From Planctomycetota bacterium (GTDB taxonomy: Bacteria; Planctomycetota; PLA2; JAEUHO01), in assembly GCA_028281445.1 (NCBI GenBank), contig JANQJW010000032.1, positions 19,206 to 83,205 of the forward strand: a stretch of DNA of 64,000 nucleotides. Reading direction: 5' to 3'. The position numbers and the translations under genes are program-made. Below the pieces are notes generated by a model. That model saw nothing but the letters and a program-made list of their open reading frames with translations, was not told where the DNA came from and made no database searches. This document shows, one piece after another, positions 34,429 to 43,810 of the stretch. The number at the start of each line of letters is the position of its first letter. Position 1 is the stretch's first letter.

Positions 34429-36057
34429 ATGCGCCTGTTCCTGCTCCTCTCCTGCATTGTCTCCCTCTCCCTCTCCCTCGCTGCTTGCGGCGGCGGTGGA
34501 AACGGTGATCCCGACTTCGCCAACTTCCCCGGCCGGTTCGTCGGACCCGCAATCGCGGGCCTCGAATACGAAACGGAGACCGGGTCCGGTGTCACCGGCC
34601 CGCAAGGCCAGTTCGACTTCGAGACCGGCGAGACCATCACCTTCCGCATCGGCGACACCGAGCTCGGCACCGCGCCCGCCAAGGCGCTCATGAGCCCGCT
34701 CGATCTGGTCGAAGACGCGACGCCGCCTCGGACCAACGACGAGCTCTACCGGGCCGTCCACTACGAGCTGCGTTCGCCGGAAGCCAAGCTGTTCAACCTG
34801 ATCGTGTTCCTCCAGACGCTCGACGCCGACGGCGACCTCGCCAACGGCATTCAGGTCCCCGTCGAGGTGCGCGCACTTCTGGCCGGCATCCAGATCGACT
34901 TCGATCTCGACGTGCGTGAGTTCAACCAGCATGTCCCCTTCCGCCGCCTGATCCGCGAAGGCCTGCTGCAGGGCCTGTGGGGCGGCGTCGGCCGCCCGAT
35001 CCGCAACCTCGGTCGTGCAATCGACGCGTTCTACGGCTACGCCGGCATCCAGCACCAGTTCGAGTACGAGCGCTCTAGCGCATGGGACGAGGACGGCGAT
35101 GGTACGCCCGAAGGCGTGCAGACGATCATCACCATCACCGACGAACAGATCGAAGCCCACTTCGACGAAGACGCCGACGGCGTTGCCGACGCGCTCTACC
35201 GTCTGGTCTTCACGCCCACCGGGAACCTCAACAAGTCCCAGTTCGACGAAGGCAACGACGGCACGATCGACCGCGAAGAGGTCGTCGAATACGACGAGCA
35301 TGGTGATCCCGAGCGCGCCTACCACTACGAAGGCAACGTGCTCGAGGGCGCCTACTACGTCACCACGGACGAGTTCGGTCTCGCGGAGATCGAAGACGAA
35401 GACGACGACGGCGATGGCACGATCGACTACCGCTACACGCGGTACCGTGATGCTGACGGTCGCGTCTACCGCATCGAACGTGACGACGGCGCGAACGGCA
35501 CGGTCGATCGCATCACGACGAAAGCCTACGACGCCAAGGGTCATGAGCGCCTGAGCGAAGAGGACACGGACGCGGACGGCGCTCCGAACCGCCGGTTCAC
35601 CTACGAGACCGACGCGATGGGCCGTAGGACCCTCTACGAGCGCGACGACGGCGCAGATGGCGACATCGACTACCGCGTGCGGACGACCTACGACGACGTC
35701 AACCGGACCGAGTTCCAGCAGACCGACAGCGATGGCGACGGCGTCTACGACAAGGTGCACCTCATGCAGCACGACGCCCAGGGTCGTCCCATCCGGCGGG
35801 ATCGCGATGACGATGCCGACGGTACGCTCGACTCGCGCACGACGTGGACCTACACGTCCGGACGCATCGTTCAAACGACCGACCATGGTCTCGACGGAAC
35901 GATCGACTACATGCGGACGATCCTGCTGAACGCGGCAGGCAACGCGACGTCCTCCGAGACGGACGAGGACAACGACGGAACGACGGACTACGCCGAAAGC
36001 CGGCAGTGGGCTCCGGGATCCGCCTGGCACGCGCTGCAGCTCGGCGGCCAGGTCTAG
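34429..36057 (+). CDS. Lipoprotein with calcium-binding-type repeats (copy 1)
   Basis: A 542-residue predicted lipoprotein: signal peptide with lipobox LAAC at residues 17-20 and a glycine-rich tether. Residues about 30-205 form a conserved globular part (NFPGRFVGPAIAGLEYET, DADGDLANGIQVP). The rest is a series of roughly 38-residue repeats containing DxDxDGxxD loops (DEDGDGTPEG, DEDADGVADA, DSDGDGVYDK) with Tyr-rich strands, similar to thrombospondin type-3 or EF-hand-like calcium loops alternating with YD-type strands. Surface or outer-membrane anchoring is likely. AAGGAGG precedes the ATG. It is a tandem paralogue of the next gene, with the upstream region duplicated too. Confidence 0.85.
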   Translation: MRLFLLLSCIVSLSLSLAACGGGGNGDPDFANFPGRFVGPAIAGLEYETETGSGVTGPQGQFDFETGETITFRIGDTELGTAPAKALMSPLDLVEDATPPRTNDELYRAVHYELRSPEAKLFNLIVFLQTLDADGDLANGIQVPVEVRALLAGIQIDFDLDVREFNQHVPFRRLIREGLLQGLWGGVGRPIRNLGRAIDAFYGYAGIQHQFEYERSSAWDEDGDGTPEGVQTIITITDEQIEAHFDEDADGVADALYRLVFTPTGNLNKSQFDEGNDGTIDREEVVEYDEHGDPERAYHYEGNVLEGAYYVTTDEFGLAEIEDEDDDGDGTIDYRYTRYRDADGRVYRIERDDGANGTVDRITTKAYDAKGHERLSEEDTDADGAPNRRFTYETDAMGRRTLYERDDGADGDIDYRVRTTYDDVNRTEFQQTDSDGDGVYDKVHLMQHDAQGRPIRRDRDDDADGTLDSRTTWTYTSGRIVQTTDHGLDGTIDYMRTILLNAAGNATSSETDEDNDGTTDYAESRQWAPGSAWHALQLGGQV

Positions 36058-36085
36058 TACCGCGCTCGGCTACTCGCACGACGCC

Positions 36086-36116
36086 GCGCCCTCCGGACCT
36101 TCGGGTCCGGGGGCGC
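36086..36116 (+). terminator. Intrinsic terminator after lipoprotein copy 1
   Basis: GCGCC(C/T)CCGGACC pairs with GGTCCGGGGGCGC around a TTCG tetraloop, with one bulged base, followed by TTCTCGTTT. It sits 28 bases after the stop codon and before the second lipoprotein gene. Confidence 0.75.
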
Positions 36117-36198
36117 TTCTCGTTTCGGGGATTCACGGTCACCGGCGCAGGGCACATCGCAGTTCAAGGCGCAACGAAGCCCCAAGAAGGAGGCCGCC

Positions 36199-37830
36199 AT
36201 GCGCCTGTCCCTGCTCTTCCTCTGTGTCCTGTCTCTCACGCTCTCCGCCTGTGGCGGCGGTGGCGGAAACAACGGTGAGGACGCGTTCTTCGCGAACTTC
36301 CCCGGCCGGTTCATCGGCCCCGCGGTGGCAGGGCTCGAGTACGAGACCGCCACGAAGGCCGGTCGCACGGGTCCCCAGGGCCAGTTCGACTTCGAGCCCG
36401 GCGAGACGATCACGTTCCGCCTCGGCAATACGGAGCTTGGCTCCGCGCCTGCAGCGGAGCGCATGTCCCCGGTCGACCTGATCGAGAACGTGAAGGTGCC
36501 GCGCACGACCGACGAGCTGGTCCGCGCGGTGTACAGCGAGTACCGCTCGCGCGAGGCGCAGCTCTTCAACCTAATCCTCTTCTTGCAGACGCTCGATGCC
36601 GACGGCGACCTGGCCAACGGCATCCAGATTCCGGACGAGGTGATCACGCTGATGGCCGGAGTCCAGATCGACTTCGACCTGAACACGGAGGACTTCGCAG
36701 AGCACGCCCCCTTCCGCCGCCTCCTCTTCGACGGCTCGCAGGTCGGATTGTGGGACGGCATCAAGCCGCCGATTCGTCACGTCGGCAAGGCGATCGACGC
36801 CTTCCACGGCTATGCCGGCATCCAGCACCAGTTCGAGTACCGCGCGCGGATGCAGGGTGATCAGGACGCAGACGGCACTCCGGAGTACGAGCACCACTAC
36901 CTCTTCACAGGCGAGTTCGCCCTCGAGCTGCTCGTCGACAACGACGCCGATGGCAACGCCGACACCTCTGCGACCCAGCTGTACAACCCCCTCGGTCACC
37001 TCGACGCAAACCAGTACGACGCAGGCAACAACGGCACGATCGACGAAGAAGAGGCCATCGAGTACGACGCGTCCGGCGACATCGAGAGAGCAATGGGCTA
37101 CTCGAACGGTGTGCTCCGCGCGACGCACACGTTCACGAAGGACGAGCTCGGCTACACGCGCATGCGGGACGACGACGACAACGCCGATGGTGTCATCGAC
37201 TACCGCACTACCTACTACCGCGACGCACTGGGGCGCATCGAGCGCACCGAAGAAGACTACGACGTAGACGGTTCGCCCGACCAGATCAGGACCAACACCT
37301 ATGATGCGAACGGCCACCTGCGTACGAGGTCGTTCGACAACGACGCGGACGGGAATCCGGAGTCCACCGCGACCTACGTGCACGATCCGCGCGGACGCCA
37401 ACTCCTGTACCAGCACGACGCCGGCGCAGACGGCTCCGTCGATCAGGAGATCGTGACGGAGTACGATGACATCGCGCGCACGCGGCGCATCACGATCGAC
37501 AACGACGGCGACGGCACGCCGGACGTCTTCCGCTTCACGCAGTACGACGCGGCCGGCCGGCGCACGCTCGAGATGACCGACAGGGATGCTGACGGTACGA
37601 CGGACACGAGCACGCGCTTCGTCTACTTTCCGGACCGCATCGAACGCGAGCTCGACTCGGATGGCGACGGGAATCCCGACGAGTACCGCACGCAGTTCCT
37701 GAATCCCGCGGGCAACGTCGAATCGGACTACGTGGACAACGACGCCGACGGCACGCCCGACAGGGGCGAGGAACTGCTCTGGGAGCGCGCCTCTGCCTTC
37801 CAGGCCCTCCAGGGACTCGGCCAGAGCTAG
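36199..37830 (+). CDS. Lipoprotein with calcium-binding-type repeats (copy 2)
   Basis: A 543-residue paralogue of the preceding lipoprotein. The signal peptide ends at a Cys in LTLSACGGGG. The globular N-terminal part is closely similar (NFPGRFIGPAVAGLEYET, DADGDLANGIQIPDE), and about nine to ten DxDxDG-type repeats follow (DQDADGTPEY, DNDADGNADT, DNDGDGTPDV, DSDGDGNPDE). Similarity extends upstream of the start (GCGCAACGAAGCC, then AAGAAGGAGG), so the duplication included the 5' region. It likely binds calcium and acts at the cell surface in adhesion or envelope structure (inference). It ends overlapping the kinase gene on the other strand by four bases. Confidence 0.85.
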   Translation: MRLSLLFLCVLSLTLSACGGGGGNNGEDAFFANFPGRFIGPAVAGLEYETATKAGRTGPQGQFDFEPGETITFRLGNTELGSAPAAERMSPVDLIENVKVPRTTDELVRAVYSEYRSREAQLFNLILFLQTLDADGDLANGIQIPDEVITLMAGVQIDFDLNTEDFAEHAPFRRLLFDGSQVGLWDGIKPPIRHVGKAIDAFHGYAGIQHQFEYRARMQGDQDADGTPEYEHHYLFTGEFALELLVDNDADGNADTSATQLYNPLGHLDANQYDAGNNGTIDEEEAIEYDASGDIERAMGYSNGVLRATHTFTKDELGYTRMRDDDDNADGVIDYRTTYYRDALGRIERTEEDYDVDGSPDQIRTNTYDANGHLRTRSFDNDADGNPESTATYVHDPRGRQLLYQHDAGADGSVDQEIVTEYDDIARTRRITIDNDGDGTPDVFRFTQYDAAGRRTLEMTDRDADGTTDTSTRFVYFPDRIERELDSDGDGNPDEYRTQFLNPAGNVESDYVDNDADGTPDRGEELLWERASAFQALQGLGQS

Positions 37831-40800
37831 GTCGCAAACCGCGCGAACAAGGGCGCCGCGAGGGTCGCCTCGCGGTGCCCGGGCGCAACGTGCGTTAAGT
37901 AGCGCGCGAGCTCGGCTCGCGCGCTATCCAACAACGCGCGGTCGCCGCGCAAGTCGCCGACTACGAACGCAGCAAGCATCCGCTCCACGAACGGAATCGC
38001 GCTCCCGTGGTCCTCCAGCGCGACGCGCGCCGCGAGCAGCTCGGAATCTGCCAATGCCCCACGCAGGAGCATGGCCATCGCGGTCGCCGGACGCAGGTCG
38101 ATCTCGCGCGCCGTCGGCAGAACGTCTTCCAGGTACGCGCGCGCCGAAGCCAGGTCTCCGGCGGCCAGGGCCATCCGCGCGGCGATCGTCTTGATACGTA
38201 GTGTGTTGAACGGCTTGGCATCCGGCGCGTCCGCGAGCGACTGGGCAAGGACGGCGTGCCCCTCGGCGAACTCGCCGCGGGCCTCGTGCAGCAATGCCCG
38301 GGTGACGACGACGGCCGCCGCATCGGCCTCGGTCGCGCGCCCGCGCTCGATCTCATCGATGAGGGTTGCGGCCTCGTCGAGCCGGCCGGTGTAGAGCAGC
38401 ACCCCCACCAGATGAAGCTGCGTCTTCTGCAGGTAGAGCCGGTGGTCGTCCGCCCGCGCGCGGTCGGCTGCCTCGTGCAAGTGTGCTTCTGCTTCCTGCA
38501 TGCGCCCGCGCGCGGTCTGCGCGACGCCAAGCATCATCGCCGCGTAGATCGCCAGGTCCTGTTGATCGTAGCCTTCGATGAACGCGCAGAGCTCGCGGCA
38601 GCCGGCGACGGCCTCCGCGAGGCGGCCGACTTCGATCAGCAGCAGGTTGCACGAGATCCAGGCCGCGACCTCGCGACGCAGATTGCCGGTCTCGCGCGCC
38701 AGTTCGCGCGTGCGCTCCATCAGTGGGATGGCCTCTTCTAGACGTCCTTCGAGACGCGTGGTCTTGCCGAGCAAGTGCAGGCTCGCGAGCTCGCTGCGCC
38801 GGTCGAGATGAACGGCCGCCGTCTGGTACGCGCTCTCTCCGAGCAACCGCGCGGTCTCCACGTCGCCGAGCGCGAGTTCGATCTCACCCACGTGCGCGCT
38901 CGTCGCTGCATAGCGCCACGGGTCCGCGCCGTCGCGCGCAAGCGCCAGCGCCTCGTTGGCTGCCTCGCGCGCCTGCTCCCCTTCCCCGCGGCGCAGCAGG
39001 ATCATCGCCAGCTGCGCCAGGGCTTCCCCTTGCGTGCCCGTGTCTTCGGCCTCCCGCGCGAAAGCCGCCGACTGATCGGCCGCCATGTGCGCGGCGCGCA
39101 CCTCCCCGGCGCGACCGAGGCTCGTGGCGAGGCCGAGTGCGAGGCGCGCACGCAGAGCCGGTTCGCGCGCATGCTCCAGCGCGCGTTCGTAGACTTCGAC
39201 GGCCTCGGTCGGGACGCGATCGGCGAGCGACCGCCCGATCACCCCCAGCGCGAACGCATGCATCGAGGCCGGCACCCGCTCCGCGGCAGCGTCCACGCGA
39301 CGCGCCATGCGCTCGGCGCGAACGTACTCCCCGGAGTTCTCGAGGTGCTCCAGACCCGCCGGGAGGTGCGGCGCGGCCTTCTCGACCTGATCGGCCAACA
39401 AGCGGTGGCGCGCCAGCGCGAACGCCGCCGCCGGGTCCAACGCATGGCCGCCTTGATGGGCGGCCTGCAGCGTGTCGGCCAGCGCGCCGTGGTAGGCACG
39501 CTTGAGGGCGGGCGTCAGCTCGTCGTAGAGCGCCTCCTGCACGAGGTGATGGCGGAAGCGGTAGGTGTCGCCGTCGGCGCGGATCAAGCCGTGCTCTCGA
39601 TCGAGCACGTGCAGGCGTCGCAAGCCGCGAAGCTGCGGAACCTCGAGGGTCTCGCAGACCACCAAGGGATCCCAGCGCTCCCCGGAGCAGGCCGCGAGCG
39701 AGAGCAGCTCGCGACTCGCCTCGTCGAGCGCGGCGAGCCGTGCGTCCACGATCTGGCGGATCGACGCGGGGATCTCGATGCGCCGGAGCGACGCGGTCGT
39801 GCTCTCGTCGGCGACCTCGCGATGGCGGCGCTTGATCTCGCGGGCGAACTCGAGCACGCAGAACGGACTGCCGTCGGACATGCGTACGAGTTCGTGCGCA
39901 CCCGTCGTGCGCGCGGCATGCTCACCGAGCGCCTCGGCAAGCAAGCTGCGAATCGCCGTCTCGCCGAGTCCCTGCAGGCGCAGCAGCGACGCAGCGGTGT
40001 TCTTGTCGACTTCGTGGCGCGCCTCCAACGGCACGTCGGGACGGCTCGTGCCGACCAGCAGGATGCCGGCTGCCGGCAGCGTGCGCGCGAAGGTGCGAAA
40101 GAGCGTCCACGCCGCCTCCCCACCGAAGTGGAGATCCTCCATGACGAAAACGAGCGGCTGCTCTGCAGCGAGTGCAATCAAGAGACGCTCGTAGATCTCG
40201 TTGCGCGCCGTGCCCGGCACGTGCAGCGCATCGGCGGCTCGCTCGCCCTCGAGGGCCTGGTGTGCGAACGCCGCGAGTCGTTCGTCGCCGAGCAGCTTGA
40301 CGAGTCGGGCCTCGAGATCGTCCCCCTTGAGCAGCGCGCGCAACGCGTCTTCGAGCGGCGGCACAGCGAGCGTGGTCGCGCCCGGCGCGTACGCCGCCAC
40401 GCCGATGCGCGGCGGCGCCGAGCGCCGCTCCAGCGCGGCGATCCACTCCGCCACGAGCCGGCTCTTCCCAAGTCCCCCTTCGCCCTCGATCACGAGGGCG
40501 TGGCCCGTCCCGGCTGCCACCTGTTCATGGAGCGCGCGCAGGCGCTCGAGCTCTTCCTCGCGCCCGAGGAACGAGACCCAGTCGTCGATCTGCATGCGAC
40601 GCGTGCGTGCGTCGGACGCAGCGGCGCGCGACCGCCACCACGTCGAGGCTTCGCGTTCTTCGAGCAGCGTCTCGACCTCGGCGGCGCTACGCAGTCTCTG
40701 CTCCGGGTCGGGTTCGAGCAGCGCGCGCACGACGGCATCGAGAAAGGGGGAAACACCCGTCCGGATCTCGGCGGGCGACGGAGCCTCACCGCTGCTCAGC

Positions 40801-41666
40801 GGTGCGCGGCCCGCCGCGCCGCGAAGCGGGTGCTGCGCGGTGACGAGCTCGTAGAGCAGCAACCCCAGGGCGTAGAGGTCGGCGGCGGGTCCGGGCTCGG
40901 CGCCGCGGATCTGCTCCGGCGCCGCGTAGAGCAGCGAGCCGACGAACTCGCCCGTTCGCGAGAAGCGCGCTGCGCGCTCCATGAGAAACGACACGCCGAG
41001 GTCCATCAGCTTGACGGTCTCGTCGCTCGTGATGACGACGTTCTCGGGCTTCACGTCGCGATGAACGATGCCCTGCTCGTGCAGCACGCGCAGTGCCCCG
41101 GCGACGCGCTGTCCGATCAAGCACGCGAGACGCTCGGGCACGGCACCGACATCGTCGAGCAGCGCGCGCAGCGACTGCCCCTCGATGAACTCCAGCACGA
41201 TGAAGGGCGACGTCGAACCCTCGACTTCGCACGTGTCGATGTCGAGCGTCGCGACGATCGCGGGATCGGAGACGCGCTGACCGACCTCGGCCTCCTGCAG
41301 GAAGCGCTCGTGGTGGCGCGCTTCCGAGAGCAGGTGCGGATGGATGAGCTTCAGCGCGACGCGATCCCCGTTGGGTGCCTCGCCCTCGAAGACCCGCCCC
41401 ATGCCGCCGCGTCCGACCTCACGCAGCACGCGGTAGGGCCCGAGCTCGCCGAGCACGTTCGCGGGCGAAGCCGCGCGGGCGGGCGGGACCGCGCCGGCGC
41501 CCGCGCTTTCGAGCAGCGACATCACGGGGAGCACGCGACGCAGCTCGTCCTCGTGGCGTGGGTTCGCGGCCACGATGGCCTCGAGGTCGAGGTGCTCGCC
41601 CGCGCGAAGGCGCTCGGCCAGCTCGTCGAGCAGCACGTCGACGGACGGCGAACGCTCTCCGCTCAC
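37827..41666 (-). CDS. Ser/Thr protein kinase with AAA-type NTPase and TPR-like repeats
   Basis: A 1279-residue signalling protein. Kinase domain, residues 77-340: glycine loop VGRGGMG, Lys106 in VALKLIHPH, catalytic HRDVKPEN with Asp204, and MDLG at 221-224. Residues 367-720 hold a STAND/AAA-type NTPase with Walker A EGEGGLGKS (394-402) and VFVMEDLHFGG. The long C-terminus is Ala- and Leu-rich helical repeats of TPR type. The GTG start overlaps the stop of the upstream ECF sigma gene (GTGA), so kinase and sigma factor are produced together, a pairing common in planctomycetes. An in-frame extension beyond 41666 is antisense noise over the sigma gene. The kinase probably regulates the sigma factor. 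Confidence 0.9.
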   Translation of the reverse strand: MSGERSPSVDVLLDELAERLRAGEHLDLEAIVAANPRHEDELRRVLPVMSLLESAGAGAVPPARAASPANVLGELGPYRVLREVGRGGMGRVFEGEAPNGDRVALKLIHPHLLSEARHHERFLQEAEVGQRVSDPAIVATLDIDTCEVEGSTSPFIVLEFIEGQSLRALLDDVGAVPERLACLIGQRVAGALRVLHEQGIVHRDVKPENVVITSDETVKLMDLGVSFLMERAARFSRTGEFVGSLLYAAPEQIRGAEPGPAADLYALGLLLYELVTAQHPLRGAAGRAPLSSGEAPSPAEIRTGVSPFLDAVVRALLEPDPEQRLRSAAEVETLLEEREASTWWRSRAAASDARTRRMQIDDWVSFLGREEELERLRALHEQVAAGTGHALVIEGEGGLGKSRLVAEWIAALERRSAPPRIGVAAYAPGATTLAVPPLEDALRALLKGDDLEARLVKLLGDERLAAFAHQALEGERAADALHVPGTARNEIYERLLIALAAEQPLVFVMEDLHFGGEAAWTLFRTFARTLPAAGILLVGTSRPDVPLEARHEVDKNTAASLLRLQGLGETAIRSLLAEALGEHAARTTGAHELVRMSDGSPFCVLEFAREIKRRHREVADESTTASLRRIEIPASIRQIVDARLAALDEASRELLSLAACSGERWDPLVVCETLEVPQLRGLRRLHVLDREHGLIRADGDTYRFRHHLVQEALYDELTPALKRAYHGALADTLQAAHQGGHALDPAAAFALARHRLLADQVEKAAPHLPAGLEHLENSGEYVRAERMARRVDAAAERVPASMHAFALGVIGRSLADRVPTEAVEVYERALEHAREPALRARLALGLATSLGRAGEVRAAHMAADQSAAFAREAEDTGTQGEALAQLAMILLRRGEGEQAREAANEALALARDGADPWRYAATSAHVGEIELALGDVETARLLGESAYQTAAVHLDRRSELASLHLLGKTTRLEGRLEEAIPLMERTRELARETGNLRREVAAWISCNLLLIEVGRLAEAVAGCRELCAFIEGYDQQDLAIYAAMMLGVAQTARGRMQEAEAHLHEAADRARADDHRLYLQKTQLHLVGVLLYTGRLDEAATLIDEIERGRATEADAAAVVVTRALLHEARGEFAEGHAVLAQSLADAPDAKPFNTLRIKTIAARMALAAGDLASARAYLEDVLPTAREIDLRPATAMAMLLRGALADSELLAARVALEDHGSAIPFVERMLAAFVVGDLRGDRALLDSARAELARYLTHVAPGHREATLAAPLFARFAT

Positions 41667-42271
41667 GACGACTCCAGCACGTCGCGCAAGCGTCCGAGTG
41701 CGCGTCGATACCGGCGGCTTGCCGCCGGCACGTTGATACCGAGCTCCTGGGCGACCTCGTTGTTCGAGAGCTGCTCGAAGTGACGCAGGACCAGCACCTC
41801 GCGGTCCTGCGGTTTCATCCCTTCGAGCGCCTCTTCGAGCTGTAGCCGCATCTCGGCGCCGACCGCGGCGCCGGATGGCGAGACACCCGAGACGATCAGG
41901 CGATCGGCGAGGGCCACGGACGTCGCGTTCGCGAAGGCGCCCAGCCCCACCTGCTTGCCGACGCTGCGCTTCTTCGTCGCGACGTGAAAGCGGCGCAGCT
42001 TCTGGAGCCGCTGCGCCGCGAGGAAGCGCACCCACACGAAGAACGGCATGCGGGGATCGGCCAGCCAGTCAGCGATGCGATCGTTGACCTCGACCCACGT
42101 CTCCTGGAGTACGTCCGATGCACCGATGCGCTGGCGCAGCGCCGGGTCCATCCGCAAGTCGACCATGCGCAACAGGCGGTCGCGATGGCGCTCGAAACGC
42201 GCGGCCAGCTCGGCGTCGCGATCCGACGCCTCGCGCAGCGCATCCAGATCCTCGTCGGCTTGGGACTCCAC
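41663..42271 (-). CDS. ECF sigma factor of planctomycete type
   Basis: A 202-residue ECF sigma factor. Region 2 carries ASDVLQETWVEVNDRIADWL and MPFFVWVRFLAAQRLQKLRR; region 4 carries MKPQDREVLVLRHFEQLSNN, then LGINVPAASRRYRRALGRLR. These phrases are characteristic of the ECF group expanded in planctomycetes that pairs with Ser/Thr kinases. The GTG start at 42271 was chosen because further upstream the frame overlaps the cytochrome gene; no strong ribosome-binding site is visible. It is overlapped by the downstream kinase gene. Activation is likely by phosphorylation from that kinase rather than by a membrane anti-sigma factor. Confidence 0.87.
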   Translation of the reverse strand: MESQADEDLDALREASDRDAELAARFERHRDRLLRMVDLRMDPALRQRIGASDVLQETWVEVNDRIADWLADPRMPFFVWVRFLAAQRLQKLRRFHVATKKRSVGKQVGLGAFANATSVALADRLIVSGVSPSGAAVGAEMRLQLEEALEGMKPQDREVLVLRHFEQLSNNEVAQELGINVPAASRRYRRALGRLRDVLESS

Positions 42272-42309
42272 GACCGGAGGATAGCCGATCTGTCGTTTCG
42301 GGTCGGGGG

Positions 42310-43056
42310 CTACTCGCTCTTGGGCAGGGTCTGCGCGTACGCGCAGAGATCGACGATCTTCTGCATCGTCACGCCGGCCGTGACAGCCGCGGGCATCTTC
42401 GATCCCGGATGGCCGTAGCGCACCTTGTGCAGGAACTCCTGCGGGTTCTTGTTCGCGATCTTGCCGACGAACTCCTCGTAGTCCGGCGGTGCCCCCTTCG
42501 GGATCTTCAGGCCGTCCGCGCCGTGGCAGGACTTGCACGAGCCGTTCTTCCCTAGGCCGTTCAGGTAGTACTGCTTGCCCTTTTCCGGGTCGCCTTGGAA
42601 CGCGCCGGTGCCGTCGATGTACTTGTCCGTGTCGACGAGCCCGCGGCGGATGAACATCGCAAGGCTCTTGAGCTCGTCGTCGTTCAAGGGATAGGCGTGC
42701 GGCCCGCGCAGGGAGGCGATGATCTCCTTCTCGCCGAGCTTGCTTTCGAACACGCCGCCGAACCCCGTGCGGTGGGAGCCCTTGGCGTACGCGCCGTCGA
42801 CACCCTTGTAGTCCCAGCCGTGGCACTCTTTGCAGCGCCAGGTGTCCGGGCCCGTGCGCTTGTTCGTCGCGGCGTCCGGACGCTGACTCCACAGCGGATG
42901 GGTCTCCGTGGGTCGCTTCGCCGACGACTCCCGCCAGAACTTGTCGTAGAGCGCGCCGCCCAGGGCGAGCGAAGCGCCGCTGCTCGCCGGCTCGTCGTCG
43001 CCTCCGCAAGCAGCGAGACCGACTGCCAGGATGAGGACAAAGCTGATTCGACGCAT
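42310..43056 (-). CDS. Diheme cytochrome c lipoprotein
   Basis: A 248-residue exported protein. The signal peptide ends at a lipobox (VGLAAC). Two haem-binding motifs are present: CKECH near residue 75 and CKSCH near residue 173, with Met-containing regions after each (SLAMFIRRG and SKMPAAVTAG) that may provide axial ligands. It has the layout of two c-type cytochrome domains and probably transfers electrons outside the cytoplasmic membrane. The start at 43056 has GAGGAG at good distance. It follows another lipoprotein gene by 11 bases. Confidence 0.88.
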   Translation of the reverse strand: MRRISFVLILAVGLAACGGDDEPASSGASLALGGALYDKFWRESSAKRPTETHPLWSQRPDAATNKRTGPDTWRCKECHGWDYKGVDGAYAKGSHRTGFGGVFESKLGEKEIIASLRGPHAYPLNDDELKSLAMFIRRGLVDTDKYIDGTGAFQGDPEKGKQYYLNGLGKNGSCKSCHGADGLKIPKGAPPDYEEFVGKIANKNPQEFLHKVRYGHPGSKMPAAVTAGVTMQKIVDLCAYAQTLPKSE

Positions 43057-43067
43057 CACGTGACTCC

Positions 43068-43778
43068 TCACTTCACCCACATGTCTTTCTCGATCGGGAC
43101 GCTGAAGGTGCCCTTGATCGTCGTTCCCTTCTCGCTCGTGAAGTCGATGCTCCCGCAGACGAGACCGGCCGTCGCGTGAGTCAGGGTTGCCTCGCCCTTC
43201 GCATCGTCTGAGATCGCCGGACCGCTGCCGGCCTTCTCGCCGCCGACGTAGTAGACGACCTGGAAGATCGCCTCGCGCTTCATCCACCCGGGTCCGTAGG
43301 CACCTGTCGGCAGCGTCATCTTCTTGTACTCGTCCATCTGCTGCTTGAACGGCACGTCCTTGCTCTCGGTCTTGAAGGTGATCATCAACGCGACCTGCCC
43401 CTCTTCCTTCGGCGGATCGAGGTTGTAGCTCGTGAGCCTGGGCTCGTAGTTGGCGAATACGAGGTAGGCGAGCTTCGCCGTGCGCTCCCCGTTGTAGCGC
43501 ATCCCGGCAATGAACCCCGCGGTGTGGGTGACCTCGAAGTCCCCCACGGCAATCGGCTCGTCGCCGAAGGAGACATCGAGCTTCGTGACCTCGTCGCACG
43601 ACTCGTCCGGCTCCGCCGCGCTCATCGTTGCGCGGACCTTCTTGGGCGGCACCTTCATGGGCGGCACGCCGCCCGGCGCGGTCGAGGCCGTCGGATCGGC
43701 GGACGGCGTCGTCTCCTCGCTGCCGCAACCGGCGAGCAGGAGCAGAAGGACCCAGGACACGAGAGCGGTGCGACGCAT
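43068..43778 (-). CDS. Lipoprotein of unknown function
   Basis: A 236-residue predicted lipoprotein with signal peptide MRRTALVSWVLLLLLAGC and a Pro/Thr-rich linker, followed by a beta-rich domain (VGDFEVTHTAGFIAGMRYNG, YYVGGEKAGSG). Two cysteines in the mature part (DESCDEV and GLVCGSID) may form a disulfide. No family was recognised. It is the first gene of a two-gene operon with the diheme cytochrome c, so a role in periplasmic electron transfer or its assembly is possible. Confidence 0.75.
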   Translation of the reverse strand: MRRTALVSWVLLLLLAGCGSEETTPSADPTASTAPGGVPPMKVPPKKVRATMSAAEPDESCDEVTKLDVSFGDEPIAVGDFEVTHTAGFIAGMRYNGERTAKLAYLVFANYEPRLTSYNLDPPKEEGQVALMITFKTESKDVPFKQQMDEYKKMTLPTGAYGPGWMKREAIFQVVYYVGGEKAGSGPAISDDAKGEATLTHATAGLVCGSIDFTSEKGTTIKGTFSVPIEKDMWVK

Positions 43779-43810
43779 GGCGCGCGATCCTAGCGGGCTA
43801 GACTGTTGCG

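Noticed and set aside
33653..34552. A 299-codon minus-strand gene across 34195-34293
   Set aside because: It would translate through the tRNA-Sec gene; only the part below 34057 is kept as a possible gene.
34369..36030. A 553-codon minus-strand open frame
   Set aside because: Antisense of the first repeat lipoprotein; Val/Asp-rich translation mirrors the repeats on the other strand.
38775..41783. A 1002-codon plus-strand open frame
   Set aside because: Antisense of the Ser/Thr kinase gene; long only because of high G+C.
41663..43009. A longer N-terminus for the planctomycete-type sigma factor
   Set aside because: The extra 245 codons are another frame of the diheme cytochrome gene and do not look like protein.
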